Source of the DNA: Isoetes taiwanensis
Lineage: Eukaryota > Streptophyta > Lycopodiopsida > Isoetales > Isoetaceae
NCBI GenBank assembly: GCA_021234155.1
Contig: JAJEKV010000053.1
Location: forward strand, 4,990,488 to 5,054,487
Direction: 5' to 3'
DNA length: 64,000 bases
The translations under genes and the position numbers were made by a program. Positions within the stretch are counted from its first letter, which is position 1. Each line of letters begins with the position of its first letter. Positions 22,200-33,259 of the stretch are shown piece after piece. The notes beneath the pieces are model-generated. The model was not told the origin of the DNA. It made no database searches and saw only the letters and a program-made list of their open reading frames with translations.

Positions 22200-23452
22200 C
22201 TAGTCAAAGAGTTCTTCTACTACTTAAAGAGTTTTAAGACTCATTTTTGCTATAATTTAAATAGCAATAAATTTTTAAAGGAATCTATTGTGAAAAGTAG
22301 TCAAAGACTTCTTGTATTAGAGGTATCTAAACACAAACACCATAACCTTTGTACTTCAAGAATGTATAAACCCTTCGCATTGCAAAGTATAATGTCATTT
22401 ATTAGCATCTTCACGGACATTTCCCCTTCCTTATCGGAAGTAGCTCATCTCAAGGAACTGTATTCCCACAATATCCCAGGAGGCTAGAGTTACCGTCACC
22501 ACAAAATCGGACTAAACTTGAAACGTCCCGAAATGACGGTTTCTTGCCACTCAATGGATCCAATGGATATAAACTGCCATCCGCCCAGATGTCGACACTT
22601 TTTGAGTCTGCAAGACGCAACACGTCGAGGTCTAAGTTCTTATTTTTTAGACCTCCTTTTTTGCGATTGAAGACTGGAGCATATTCGTGAGTCAGTTGGA
22701 TCCTTATCCACACATCATTTGCAGCTTCCATACTGCGTGGATCGCACGACACGAAATGAAGGTGTACAATTTGTATGCCCCGACACAATTCGCTTCGTGT
22801 GAGCCGAACGTCCGTACTAACCTCGTTTTTGAAATTTGCAACGTGCATATGGAAATCGAAAAGTCCATTCTCCTACAATCCATGCTTTTATACATAAAGC
22901 AAATTCAAATTTCGAATTGTAGGGGGCAGGAAGCCTGTATTGGGATGAAGTAAAGATCCCGGTTAAGGGTGCTTTCCCATGAATTGCAGACTTGAAAAAG
23001 CCATACTGAGGTCAAAAACCTGAGGCTCAGAATTGTGTGGAGAATACTTTGCGACTCAGGTCCTAAACCTGAATCAAGCAAGTAAGGCGCTCATGGGAAC
23101 ACCGGAGCCTTCGGCCTGACCTCAAGAAAATCTCCGGGTTTTAGTCCCATGGGAAGGCGCAGCCGCAGCGCCTCGAAATGAAAGTCAGATACAAGGTATC
23201 TGACAAACCAAGAGACACGGTCATGAGTTGCCGGTATGCTATAATGCAAGTGGCTTTTTAGAAGCGCCACGTGTTGCATCAGTCTGTCTAACAACCAACA
23301 GAATTAAATACATATGGCGCCATGAATGCGCGATCCCCCTTATTCCGGGAGAATATTCCAAGTAAATCTGTAATGATGAGATTTTGGTATCCTAGGTATG
23401 ACGTGGAATGGCTGATAGGAGACCATTTTGAGACCCCAAATCCGCCCTAATG
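22200..23452 (-). mobile_element. foreign insert in element A integrase, one CATTAG-type end
   Basis: It replaces the zinc-binding and central integrase region of A. Its right end, read inward on the minus strand, starts CATTAG and shares the 12-mer ATTTGGGGTCTC at the same offset as the 2053-bp element at 54354-56406, so both probably belong to one family. The left end shows no matching inverted repeat and is probably truncated. A TATA-like tatgtataaaag near 22890 precedes the ORF 22450-22848 on the minus strand. Confidence 0.55.
22450..22848 (-). CDS. unrecognised ORF of 132 codons inside the insert
   Basis: Product MHVANFKNEV... carries a central segment ADGSLYPLDPLSGKKPSFRD. It has no domain I can name and does not look like a transposase. 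A TATA-like sequence lies about 45 bp upstream. It could be a captured host exon or a chance frame. Confidence 0.25.
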   Translation of the reverse strand: MHVANFKNEVSTDVRLTRSELCRGIQIVHLHFVSCDPRSMEAANDVWIRIQLTHEYAPVFNRKKGGLKNKNLDLDVLRLADSKSVDIWADGSLYPLDPLSGKKPSFRDVSSLVRFCGDGNSSLLGYCGNTVP

Positions 23453-23453
23453 T

Positions 23454-24269
23454 AAGTTTAGTTCATCTTATCATCCTGAAACGGATGGTCAGACAGAAAG
23501 GACTAACCGCACTCTGGAAGCTATGTTATGAAGCTATACTGCAAATAAACCTACATTGTGGGAAGATTATCTTCCACTAATAGAGTTTGCCTATAATAGC
23601 TCATTGCATGCTTCTACAGATGTTACTCCTTTCCATGCAGCATATGGCTTTACTCCTCAGACACCTGCTAATTGGTTGGCAAATTCTCGAGTAGAGATGG
23701 CTAATCAAGTTGTTGAGGAGATGGGTGGTATTATTACTGCCGTAAGAGATAAGTTAAGTCATGCACAACTCCAACAAAAGAAGTTTGTTGATCGACATCG
23801 AAGACATTTAGAATTTTTGGTGGGAGAGAAGGTGTTGGTGTACATTGCACCACACCGTTATGCTTCCGTGAACAAGAAGTATCCAAAGTTACGAGCAAGA
23901 TACTTTGGACCTTATGAAATATTGCGCAAGTTCAATGATGTCAGTTATGAACTTAAGCTTCCCGTCACGTGGAAGAAAATCCATCCAGTATTTCACGTTT
24001 CACTCTTGAAACCTTTCATTGAAAGTGAAACAACTCAGTTGGAACCTGAGGATGCACCGCCACCTCAGTTTGTTGAAGGCAATAAGGTTCTAGTGGAACC
24101 TCTTAAGATCTTGGATACGAGAGAGAGAGTTCTGACCCGTCGAACAACGGTCTTGGAATACTTGGTCCAATGGAAAGGTTTGCCTATCGAAGATGCAACA
24201 TGGGAATCATCTTCCTTTGTCGCTGACTATCCTGAGATTCTGAAAGAATACTTGGGACTTCGACAATGA
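23454..24269 (+). pseudogene. element A integrase C-terminal half with chromodomain
   Basis: It resumes with SSSYHPETDGQTERTNRTLE (part of the integrase core, with the catalytic Glu region), an in-frame TGA at about 23527, then WEDYLPLIEFAYNSS and the GPYEIL/HPVFHVSLLKPF module. It ends with a chromodomain containing EYLVQWKGLPIEDATWE and a TGA at 24267-24269. Such domains bind methylated H3 tails in chromoviruses. The zinc-binding N-terminus is missing. Confidence 0.92.
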
Positions 24270-24298
24270 GGACATTGTCTTCTTTAAGTCGAAGGGAA

Positions 24299-24481
24299 TG
24301 TAAGAAACCATGATCATGGTAGAAATACATAAGATATTGTATTTATACTTTTATACGTCTTTTGAGACATGACTTTTCATTTTGGGACTTATGTCCTCTA
24401 TTGTACCATTTTTGAGTTACGTAATATAAGAAAGAGTATTATATAGTAAAACTGGCATTCTCTCTCTTGGGGTTCCTTTCA
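24299..24481 (+). repeat. LTR of element A (183 bp, 3' copy)
   Basis: Starts TGTAAGAAACC just after the purine run gaagggaa (polypurine tract) and ends GGTTCCTTTCA. No second copy survives in the window. It is followed directly by the last 56 bp of the LTR of C. Confidence 0.6.
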
Positions 24482-24537
24482 GATGAGCTCCTGTTTGTAT
24501 ACGGTGTGTGCACCGTATATGAGTAGGGGACGTCACA
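24482..24537 (+). repeat. 5' LTR of C, right 56 bp
   Basis: Same length as, and nearly identical to, 63847-63902, including the inverted TATACGGTG/CACCGTATA palindrome and the CGTCACA end. Confidence 0.92.
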
Positions 24538-24538
24538 G

Positions 24539-24550
24539 TGGTATCAGAGC
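24539..24550 (+). promoter_or_regulatory. primer-binding site of C (initiator tRNA-Met)
   Basis: TGGTATCAGAGC, one base after the LTR end, matches the complement of the plant initiator tRNA-Met 3' end. The same site in E is at 49939-49950. Confidence 0.93.
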
Positions 24551-24743
24551 AATGTTCTTGGAGACCAAGAGCAAAGCACTTGCCATGCTCCCAGTAGTAC
24601 TAACTTAGTAGAATTCTCAAACCTCGAAAAAGTGGGAAAATGTTTTTCTCAATTTTTGTAATTTATGCTAAGCTAGTAACAGTTAGAAGAATTGAAAACC
24701 AAACTAAAAAGTTGAACTAAACCTTGACCAAGTGTGGAAATTG

Positions 24744-24806
24744 CTCACGGTATGCGCCAGGGCATCGACCTAAAATTTAGGTCAGGCCCCAGGCGCACAC
24801 CATGAG
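24744..24806. promoter_or_regulatory. palindrome 1 of C (before H3L)
   Basis: Left arm CTCACGGTATGCGCC pairs with right arm GGCGCACACCATGAG. The centre GACCTAAA/TTTAGGTC pairs as well, giving a near-continuous inverted repeat of about 31 bp per arm. Confidence 0.85.
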
Positions 24807-24950
24807 TAACTCTACCACACTCACCTTGAAACTTGAAGAATTTGAACAAGATAATATGCTAGATCGAGTTTTAAGGTAAGGTTTAGCTAGAATTATACAT
24901 CACACCCCTAGGAATATGTCTAGAAGTTGTATATTTTTAGACAAAAATGC

Positions 24951-25017
24951 AAAATTACTCACAGTATGCGCCAGAGCCTCGACCTAAAATTTAGATCAGG
25001 CCTCTATGAGTAATTTT
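24951..25017. promoter_or_regulatory. palindrome 2 of C (before H3L)
   Basis: AAAATTACTCA pairs with TGAGTAATTTT and the centre GACCTAAA/TTTAGATC pairs. Part of the right arm (the GCGCAC block) is deleted relative to palindrome 1. Confidence 0.75.
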
Positions 25018-25115
25018 ACTTAGAAAACTCTGAAGTAAGTACATGTTTTAAGTCAATATGTGCCTTGACTCATGAAAATGAGCATTTTAGAATTTGACCT
25101 AAAATTTGCCCAAGC

Positions 25116-25124
25116 TATAAATAG
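25116..25124 (+). promoter_or_regulatory. TATA box before H3L of C
   Basis: TATAAATAG, 110 bp upstream of the H3L ATG. The same nine bases occur at matching positions before H3L of E and before ORF2 of both copies. Confidence 0.7.
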
Positions 25125-25225
25125 ACCCAAACCCTTCTCATTTGTAGACTTTCTGCTTAGAAGTTAGCTCCCGCACTTTGAGGCGATTTTTAGGCGCCAG
25201 AGCTCCGTTTGACTTGAAATAAAAC

Positions 25226-26174
25226 ATGGCGCGCACCAAACAGACTGCACGCAAATATCGACCAGGCGAATAGCCCAGCGCCCAAGACAGGAGGAGGATT
25301 CAGCAGCTACTTCAAGAGCAGCTCCTCGCAAGAGGAGACCAACTCTCGTCAACCGAGGAGAGTACTTTTGATGACTCACATGTACAGGAGTCAAGGCAGG
25401 ATTCACTAGAAGGACTGGCTGACCTCATCAATCAGGAGTTAGACGAAGAAGCAGACATTGACTCTGAGGGTTCAATGGATGAAGAAACCCGCGAAGTATA
25501 CGAGCAAATTGAAGAGGAAATACAAGAACACTAGAGGGCAGAACGGGAGCAGGCTGCCAATGAACAGGCGGAACAGAAGGAGCCCACTCCCGAACCCACC
25601 TTAGAAGAAGAGATCAAGGCCTGGATTCAAATGCAGGGGGCGAAGTCACAACGCAAGAGGAGGAGAAGGGCCGAGAAGAAAAGAAAACGAGAAGAACAGG
25701 AGGCGGAGAAGAAGAAACTCAAGGGAAAGGGCAAGGAGGAGTCCAAGAGGAAGCTCAAGAAGACCCCACTGACCAAAATCGTCATCAAGGAACGGCAACC
25801 TGACCAGACACCATCCTCTGATGACGAAGATGATGAAGACTACAATCCTTATCAAGAGGTAGGGAGCCCCTCCAAACCAGCAGATGAGGATCGGACGGAC
25901 AGGGATCGGCAGGTACAGACACCCCCACCCTACCCCACGTGGGAGAAGGAGAAGGATCTAAAGAAGCTGCCCCAACCTGCCCGGGAGTCTTACGTGGTAG
26001 ACCATCTCAGGGTCTACCAGAAGAAATTGAAGGCCTATAAGGAATATATGAAGAAGTGGGAGGCCTACAACTCCTACTACCAGGCCAATAAGCTAACGTA
26101 TGCCGAAGGAGGACGGCCATCGAAGAAGAAGACCCTCAAGCCACCTCCAGACAAACCTATTCCACCCAAGAAGC
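25226..26174 (+). pseudogene. H3L of element C, 5' part: histone H3 tail plus charged linker
   Basis: The ATG at 25226 (A at -3, G at +4) opens a frame beginning MARTKQTARK, exactly the N-terminus of histone H3 through Lys9, followed by YRPGE. The frame continues for 316 codons with two amber stops (25271-25273 and 25532-25534). Acidic segments (for example MDEETREVYEQIEEE) come first, then a strongly basic, nuclear-signal-like region (KSQRKRRRRAEKKRKRE, about residue 138), an acidic SSDDEDDED patch, and a segment with MKKWEAY and KTLKPPPDKPIPPKK. Element E interrupts it here; the frame continues in phase at 51502. Tail, linker and fold are shared with E (48016-49271). Family function of H3 is nucleosome assembly; a role in the element is inference. 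Confidence 0.9.
26170..26174. repeat. target-site duplication of element E (left)
   Basis: GAAGC, identical to 51497-51501. It falls inside the H3L frame of C. Confidence 0.9.
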
Positions 26175-26676
26175 TGTGACGTCCCCTACTCGTATACGGT
26201 GCCCTCACCGTATACAAACAGGAGTTCTTCCCCCACACCAGCTCCATGCTGATACAGGGCCCTCCACGTATCACTGCACCCGTAACGAGTCCCAGTGGGA
26301 AGAGTGAAGGTGTCATTCTACCCTGTCTCCCTCAGGGCCTACCTAGCTGCGGAAGCGTAAACATACATGTCAGTACTCAACATAATCCTCCATCCACCCA
26401 GAAGGGTGGTATATCAACATCTGCATAGACAATGGTCAGCACATCATATAGGGAATCCTACCCAAGGCTTAGACTCAAAGGGATGACTGACGGCTTGGGT
26501 CTCCAGAGTTCATTGCAGACAGAATTCATGGCAATGGATTTGGCTGGCATAGGAACATGGCATAGGGTTGTCCACTCCATCCGCCCCTCCTGTGCACACT
26601 TTGCAGAGTAGGCTGAAAAGTGTCGGGACCTGACTGTAGCCCGCCGGATGCATAGCCAGAGGGGCTATTCCTGGGG
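26175..26676 (-). repeat. 3' LTR of E, terminal part
   Basis: Matches 49952 to about 50455. The LTR is interrupted by element D after TGGGG and continues at 38907. Confidence 0.92.
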
Positions 26677-29108
26677 TGTTGCCCCTTTTTGGGCAACATG
26701 GACCAACATGATACTTAGAGTTTCAAGATTGGAAGATATTTGTTGAAGTTTGGAAGACATGTGGTTAGCTTTTGAGGTTTCATCTTAAGTTATTTCCTAT
26801 CACTCATGGGGTAAGAGTTAGTGCTATTTTGATCCTGCTAGAGTTTGGAAGAAATTTGTCCAAGATTGGAAGACCCTTGGGATCTTGCTTATATAGCCTA
26901 ATTCTTTCCTTTGAGGAAGTTTTTCTAAGTTACATTTTTATTTCTTGAAGACCAGGCAGAGGATATAGCAAGTTATACAAGGAGCTACAAAGCATTTTGC
27001 TCAAATTCATTTATATGGAGCTTAATTGAGTTGCACCAATGGTTTAGGAGTCACACTTATGAAGATGGTCACTTGGGAATTGATATTTGCTCTTATATTG
27101 GCCTTGAAGTTTGGAAGATTTTTTAGAAGATTGGAAGACCCTTAGGCCTTGAGCAAAACTATGTTCATCATAAGGTATGATTTGAGCTTTTGAGATAAGA
27201 TCATGTGCTGCTGTGGGTTTCCATCCTTCATCTATTCCACCTTTCCATACCTCACTTCCACCTTTTCATACCCTCTTCCATTACTTCACTACCTATATTT
27301 TTATTGGCCTCACCATCACTTGTAAATTGCTCTCAAAAGATCATAAAAAACCTCAAGAGCAATGGAGTTTGATTTTTACCATCATCTCATCCTTCTAAAC
27401 CCCACCATAGCTTTTTCCACTATTTTTCCATTTGTTTTATGATTTTTTTCCACCATTTCCAAGTTTGAAAATCCATTGACCAAGGTCAAAAGGGCCAAAA
27501 TTTCGAGTATTTCAGTTTGACCTGGAAACCCTCCAGATTTGAAGCTTGACCAAAATGAGCTAAATTGGCTTTTTAAAAATCAAAAAAAGACCTTGGGAAG
27601 CCTCTCAAAATTTATTTCTTGGGATGCGTGCCAGAGAAAATAAAAAATAAAAACCTATTCTAGCCTATATCTACCCTATCACTATTTTCCACCTCAGCCC
27701 CCATTGGTCCACGTGGGCGCCAGGCGGTGGCCTCGCAACACGAAATGGCACAACCCTTTCAGATGGCACGCACAGTTATTAGCTGGGTCAGCATTAAGCC
27801 TTATATACATGAGCCTCCAGAACCATTTTAGCCTGTGGGATATATGGCCTTCAAGAATTTTTCGATGAACCCTAAGAAATAGAGGAACCTGCTAAATCTG
27901 GCCAATTCGTGCCATAACTTGATTGGATCCCGCCCTTTTCCTCCCGATTTATCCTCCTAGACCTTTTCCGAAATCCCTGGAACCCTTTGTGGCACTTGAT
28001 TGATAGAAACTTGCTCAGATTAGGCCGGAAATCATTGAACCGAGCTGGTTTTTGGGAAGGACAGTTTTTAATCTGGGAATACAGATCATTTTTTACCCCC
28101 TGAGATATACCTCCGCGGATCCGGGCGCATTCTATATTCTTGATATTTTCATGATCCGTTTCTACTCCAAATTCAGCTAATTTCGCCGAGATTGAAGATT
28201 GACTGCATTGTGTTTGAAGACCGACTGTGTTGTGACTGACCCGACATCAAAACTTCTACTACAACTCAAATTATCTTCTTATTTTCTTCTTTTGATGATT
28301 TCTGGATTTTTAGAAGCTCACAAGTGCCTTGAGATTTATTCTCAGGCATTATCTTGGGAATTATTTGTCGAGACTTTAACTCTGTGATATCTCTCGGTTA
28401 TAATGCATATTCTCACTCGAAAAATAGTGTTAGCATTTTCTCATATTACAAATCTATTACTGCCTGTCAAAACCAATAGAAATCAGATATTTCAAGATGA
28501 AACCAAATTTAATAGTCATTTCTCATCCTTAAATAGACTTGAGTAGTGTTTATATGCAAAAAAGACAAAGGAAAAGTAGCTTTTCCATAACTGTTACAGA
28601 CTGTGACAGAAATTGAGTCTGTGGTCTATCTCAGAAAAAATCATAGTGTTTGCTTATCAATTAAACCTTATGCACGTGATCTAGGGTTCATTTTGAAGCT
28701 GTCTGCACAAACCCCAACTCAAAATTCGTCACCAAACTCCATCTGCAAATTTTGGTTCTCTGTTTTGGCATTGACCACTTTTTGACTGAGCTTTGACATT
28801 GATTTTCTTGGTCTTCCTTTATCCAAATCAAGACAGACTTTCACCAGTAGCTTCCTCTGCTTGTTTGTGAACCATACCAAAAATCCAAACTCAAAAAATC
28901 TTTAAAGTGTGATTGCTGGATTGATTTTGGCTCTGACAGTCTTTTCTGCTTCAGGGATTGTAGTGATTTGGAAAAATCTAGCATTTCAAATTGAGTTCTT
29001 TTGCTTATATGATTGAGGATTGATCACCCTAAGTGATCTGGAGGTCCTGACCAGTTTTCTTTGTACTTCCTTTGAGGTTAGGCTAAAATTCCAGGTTTTA
29101 GGCTAACA
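26677..29108 (+). repeat. 5' LTR of D (2432 bp)
   Basis: Near-identical copy at 36476-38901. Frames inside it (for example 27213-27398) occur in both copies and are not genes. Confidence 0.93.
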
Positions 29109-29111
29109 TTT

Positions 29112-29128
29112 TGGAGGTCCTACCGAGA
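29112..29128 (+). promoter_or_regulatory. primer-binding site of D (tRNA-Gln-like)
   Basis: TGGAGGTCCTACCGAGA, three bases after the LTR end. It is complementary to a tRNA 3' end of the form ...GGTAGGACCTCCA, which I recognise as tRNA-Gln of plants. Confidence 0.65.
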
Positions 29129-29142
29129 TCTTTACCTGGAAA

Positions 29143-30350
29143 TTGAACTCAATGGCACCAAGGAAGATTTCAGAGTCTGCTGAACCACCTGAGGAGACAA
29201 ATCAACCAGATTTGGTAGGAGTAAGCATGAGAGTGGCTACCAGATCTACCACTAATGCTACAAATACTCCCAACTTGCCTATTCCTCCACCAGCTCCTCT
29301 CTATCAGTCTACAAATATTACAAATATTTCCTCTGTGCCCTCTTCTTCACAAATTCATAAACTTTTTGAACCAGATCAACTCGCCACTGTTCCTCCATCA
29401 GCACCTTATCATTTTGAGTTGACTATACCGCTTTCCCCTTGCTATGATTCTTCCATGAATGCCAACCATTTTCTAAAAACTTTGAAGACTATTATGAAGA
29501 ACATGGGAGAAAGAAGGGTTCCGTGTTTGCGTGAATTCATCAAATGCATGAAGGGTGATGAGGCCGATCTTGGCCTCGATTTTTTGAGCTGCCTATAGGT
29601 ACCAAAGGGGATGAATTGGAACACAAGTTTCTATCAAGGTTTGGTAAGGCTACTTCACCCCGTGATCTTGTCTTTGAACTCAACTCATTTTCCATTAGAC
29701 CCGGTGAGAGTGTAAAGCAAGATGTGGAGAGATTTAATTTTATTTGCTAGTGTGTAACAGAATCGTGTTACTCATCCAACATTGCACCTAGTTGCTTCCT
29801 TTATCGAGGTTTGATGTCTAGACCTAGGATCTATAGGAAGTTATTAAAATTACAAAAATTTGGTGAGTTGGATTCTATCCATAAAACATTTGTAAAGGTC
29901 AGAGATCCGCGTAACTATTAAGCTATCTTCCCGATGAAGAGATCGAGATCCATTTTATCCTCCTCATCATGGAACTGAACATGATTTACATTTTGCTAAT
30001 GCCGCCCCGCTTATGCAAGACAAAAAGAGAAGAAGAAGTCCAAGGTGAAGAATTGATCCTCATGTTTCGTAGATGAAATCGAGATCAAGAAAGTGTCCGA
30101 GGCACTTTTGAAGTTACCAAACAACTTAATCAATTAAAAAAAACAAGAAAGATGCCCCACCTCCCGAATGCACAAACCGTGGTAAACCTTACCATAGAGT
30201 CGAAGCAAAAGTTGTTTTGCAAGGCAATGTCCTAAGTGTCATAGAAGAGGTCACTTTGGTAGAGAATGTCCCGTTTGCTCTTTTGCAAGGAAATAGGTCA
30301 TGAGGAGAAGTATTGCAAGTTGTTAAGGCTTATTTTGAAAAACAAGATAA
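29143..30350 (+). pseudogene. element D gag
   Basis: The ATG at 29143 opens a frame MAPRKISESA... with a Pro/Ser/Thr-rich N-terminus, followed after a stop (29596) by ELEHKFLSRFGKA and SIRPGESVKQDVERF, a capsid-like region. A zinc knuckle CPKCHRRGHFGRECPVC sits at about 30224-30276 in another frame. Several stops and frameshifts are present. Confidence 0.75.
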
Positions 30351-30635
30351 AGGTAAACAAATGTCAAATATAAGTTTTATTGAGACTTGTGCAGAGAACA
30401 GAAGAGCAAGATGTTATGGTTGTGCGCATTACGCGCCGAGCTCATCCAAATGCATCTACTGTGTTTCGCTCCACCTCATAAGGTAACATTTCAATCAGAT
30501 CCTCTAATATAGCTCCTCCTCCCCGCCAAAGGTATAAAACGTAAAGATTCTCGAAGTTGGATGAATTTGAATTACTTATGAAAAATTCTAAGGTTACCGT
30601 GGATTTATTAACTCACGAGAATTGCACCATCATAC

Positions 30636-31155
30636 GTGGAAAAGTTGATCAAAAGCACTCCAGATATTGAAGAGGTTGCTGCTGAAACCCGCAACAATAT
30701 TTCGTGGCTTTGCCTCGAAAGCAAAACCGAAGATCCGTGTGCTTTTACTTGTAGTGCTACTATAGGAACTTCCCATCTAGACAAAGTTTTGCCGGATGGA
30801 GGTTCTTCTCTTAATGTTATGCCTTATCATGTTATGAAGGCAATCGGATCTCAAGGTAGAAGATAATACTTCCATTGTTCTAAAATCTTTTTCAAATGCT
30901 AAAGTTGTGCCTAAGGGAATAGTAAGAAATGTATCCGTGGAATACTGTGGGGAATCATTGTGTCTGGCCACATTTGTGGTTGTTGATTTTGAAAATGTTA
31001 ATCAAGCTAATATCTATGATCTATTATTAGGAAGGAGATGGATGAAAACAAAGGATGCCGACCTGATGGTTCGAAGGCACTTGCACCATTTCCAATGGAG
31101 CAACTTCACAAACCGCAAAACAAAACCGATCCATCCGCTAACATTAGGTTCATAG
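30636..31155 (+). pseudogene. element D protease
   Basis: Contains LPDGGSSLNVMPYHVMKA (30790-30845), the Tat/Athila-type form of the retropepsin active site, here DGG where DxG with Ala or Ser is usual. It is followed by GRRWMK about 80 residues on. The frame breaks near 30865. Confidence 0.7.
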
Positions 31156-31283
31156 ATGTGGACATACTACGTGAAGAAGATTTGGGTGTTTACAATTTAG
31201 GCCTGGATGCTAGTATACATGAAGAGGTTGTCAACTTTGCTTACATGCATGTTGAATCTCCCGACCAAGGCAAAAAGCCTATC

Positions 31284-31684
31284 TCCGGGTTTGATGGAGG
31301 TATGTCAAAAAACTGGGATTGCTTCTTCTCACGCTATTTTGAAGGATGCAGATTTTAAGTTGATGACTAAGATAGGGAGAATTCACCCTAATATTTCTTC
31401 TAATGCAGCAGTAATACAAAGCCCCTCATTGCGTGTTTACAAGAAGCAAGATGTATGAGTATTTCTCATATTGTTATTTATGGAGACTCACAACTTGTTT
31501 GTAGACAAATCTTGGGAGAATATCGAACTAAACATCAAGACATGGAGGATCTGAAAGTGCTCAAGCCGAGAATTATTAACTTTTTTGATCATTGGGAGAT
31601 TTTACATATTCCTAGATCTAAAAATTTTGAAGTCGACTCATTGTGCGTAAAAACCCTTATGGAGTATTTGTCTGAAGGAGCTAT
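31284..31684 (+). pseudogene. additional RNase H (RVT_3-like) located before the RT of D
   Basis: FDGGMSKN, then a region readable in alternating frames as NAAEYK and LIACLQEARCMSISH, then VIYGDSQLVCRQILGEYRTK and WEILHIPRSKNFEVDSL. This is the pattern of the archaeal/plant-type RNase H found as a second RNase H in Tat elements, with catalytic positions D (FDG), E (AEY), D (GDSQ) and D (VDSL). In the Tat elements I know of it normally follows the RT-RNase H unit; here it lies between protease and RT. Confidence 0.75.
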
Positions 31685-31689
31685 TCAAG

Positions 31690-33240
31690 AGGATGTCTTA
31701 GATGAAGAGGAGCTTTCCCAATTCCATCCCATCTTAACTATCAACCTAGCACAAGAGGAATCACTTAAAGAGCTTGAAGTGCATAAAGGAGGTATATCTA
31801 GGACCCTGCAAATGGGAGACTTATATAATGAAGGTGATCAAGGTAAAATGGTTGAGTTATTTGAGGATTGGGTGGATGTTTTTGCATGGGAATATTCAGA
31901 ATTGAAAGGGGTTGATAGGAGCATTTGTGAGTTTGAGATAAAAGTTCGTGAAGATACTAAACCTGTCATGCAGAGATTGAGAAGAATTAATTCCTCACTT
32001 TTAGATCTTATCAAGCAGGAATTATTCAAAATGCAGGAATCAGGATTGATAGTTGACATTGTGAACCCCTCTTGGGTTTCTTGTATTGTTCCAGTTCTAA
32101 AAAAGAATGGTTCCTTAAGAATATGTGTGGATTATAGAGATCTAAATAAAGCTACTGTTAAAGATTGTTACCCTTTGCCTTTTTTGGAAGAAATCCTTTA
32201 TGCAGTGGCTGGTAAGTCTATGTACTCATTTTTGGATGGTTTCTCTGGTTTTAATCAGATTAGCATCAAAAAGGAAGATCAGTCCAAGACATCCTTCATT
32301 ACTCCATGGGGAACTTATGCAATGAAAAGGATGCCTTTTGGCTTAATGAATGCCCCTGCCACATTTCAGAGAGCCATGGATGCTGTCTTTGCAAACATGA
32401 CTCCTCGAAAGCAATTCAGAGTTTATCCGATGATTTATGCTTAGGTACCGATACAAGTGATCATATTTCAGAGCTAACAAGAATATTTACATTGTGCGCA
32501 TAAACCGAGTTAATCTAAACCCAAAGAAGTGCATCTTTTTGGCATCCAAAGGCCAGCTCTTAGGCCATGAGGTTTTCGCTAAAGGCCTTCAAGTAGTGAA
32601 GAGAAGATCATAGCTTTAAAAAGCTTCAAACACCCGTGACAATTAAAGAAGTCAAGGGATTTATGGGAATGACCTCTTTCTTAAGAGTGTATGTGCCTAA
32701 TTTCTCTCACCTTATTAGTCCTATCTCTAAGTTGACTAGAGTAGGCCAAGTTAGTAAAAAGAGAAAGTAAATATAGGCCTGTTGTTTGACCGATGAGTGT
32801 GAAAAGCTTTTTTTGCAGATCATAGAGGCCATTTGCCATTCTACACTTTTTAAAAACTCCAGACCTTTCCTTACCATTTAAAGTTTACATAACTATCACT
32901 AAAAAGGCTGCTGGAGTTGCCATTTTGCAGGATAGGCACCCCATTGCCTTTGCAAGCAAACAATGGTCTCAAACTCAAGAAAGGTATGCCAAGATTGAAA
33001 GAAGTGCAAATGCTTTATTTTTTTTGATAGAAAGACAGGGACATCTTCTCAAGAAAAATCTCGCACCATCGCCTACATGCAGCAGTAATCCCATGCCTTT
33101 TTGTATGGTAAGAAATTGAAAACCCAAGCTTCATAGGTGGGCTTGTAGGCTCCAATCTTATGATTTAAAAGTAAAGGTCATCCATGTCTTAAACAACCCG
33201 AAGTTTGTATTTACCCGCCGCTTATTTTGAACATGAGGAA
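31690..33240 (+). pseudogene. element D reverse transcriptase and Ty3-type RNase H
   Basis: The RT frame 31455-32444 includes ICVDYRDLNKATVKDCYPLP, SFLDGFSGFNQISI and KRMPFGLMNAPATFQRAM. The catalytic YxDD region falls on a frameshift near 32425-32440 (DDLCLGT in the next frame). After more breaks the canonical RNase H appears at 32885-33110 (GVAILQDRHPIAFASKQWSQ, then YAKIER). It cannot yield an active enzyme. Confidence 0.85.
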
Positions 33241-33259
33241 GTAGTACAAGAGGAAGAAA

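Larger units (their letters stand above)
20205..24481 (+). mobile_element. element A: truncated chromovirus inside the 5' LTR of C
   Basis: It begins inside the protease domain (no 5' LTR, PBS or gag) and ends with its own LTR-like sequence (24299-24481, TG...CA), which abuts the last 56 bp of the C LTR. The simplest history is insertion of A 56 bp from the end of the LTR, then one deletion removing LTR positions 215 to about 1479 together with the 5' LTR and gag of A. Its integrase N-terminal half is replaced by 22200-23452. Confidence 0.85.

Noticed and set aside
24299..24537. Reading 24299-24537 as one complete LTR of A
   Set aside because: The last 56 bp align exactly with the end of the C LTR, so the LTR of A must end at 24481.
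25226..25300. Nucleotide resemblance to a host H3 gene beyond Lys9 (TCGACC, GGCG) as a sign of recent capture with later indels
   Set aside because: The E copy encodes the same tail followed by RRPGE in a different codon spelling, so the sequence after Lys9 belongs to the element's own protein and the similarity is probably chance.
27213..27398. 61-codon ORF repeated at 37010-37195 as a conserved gene
   Set aside because: Both copies are the same position of the two LTRs of D, so identity reflects LTR duplication.
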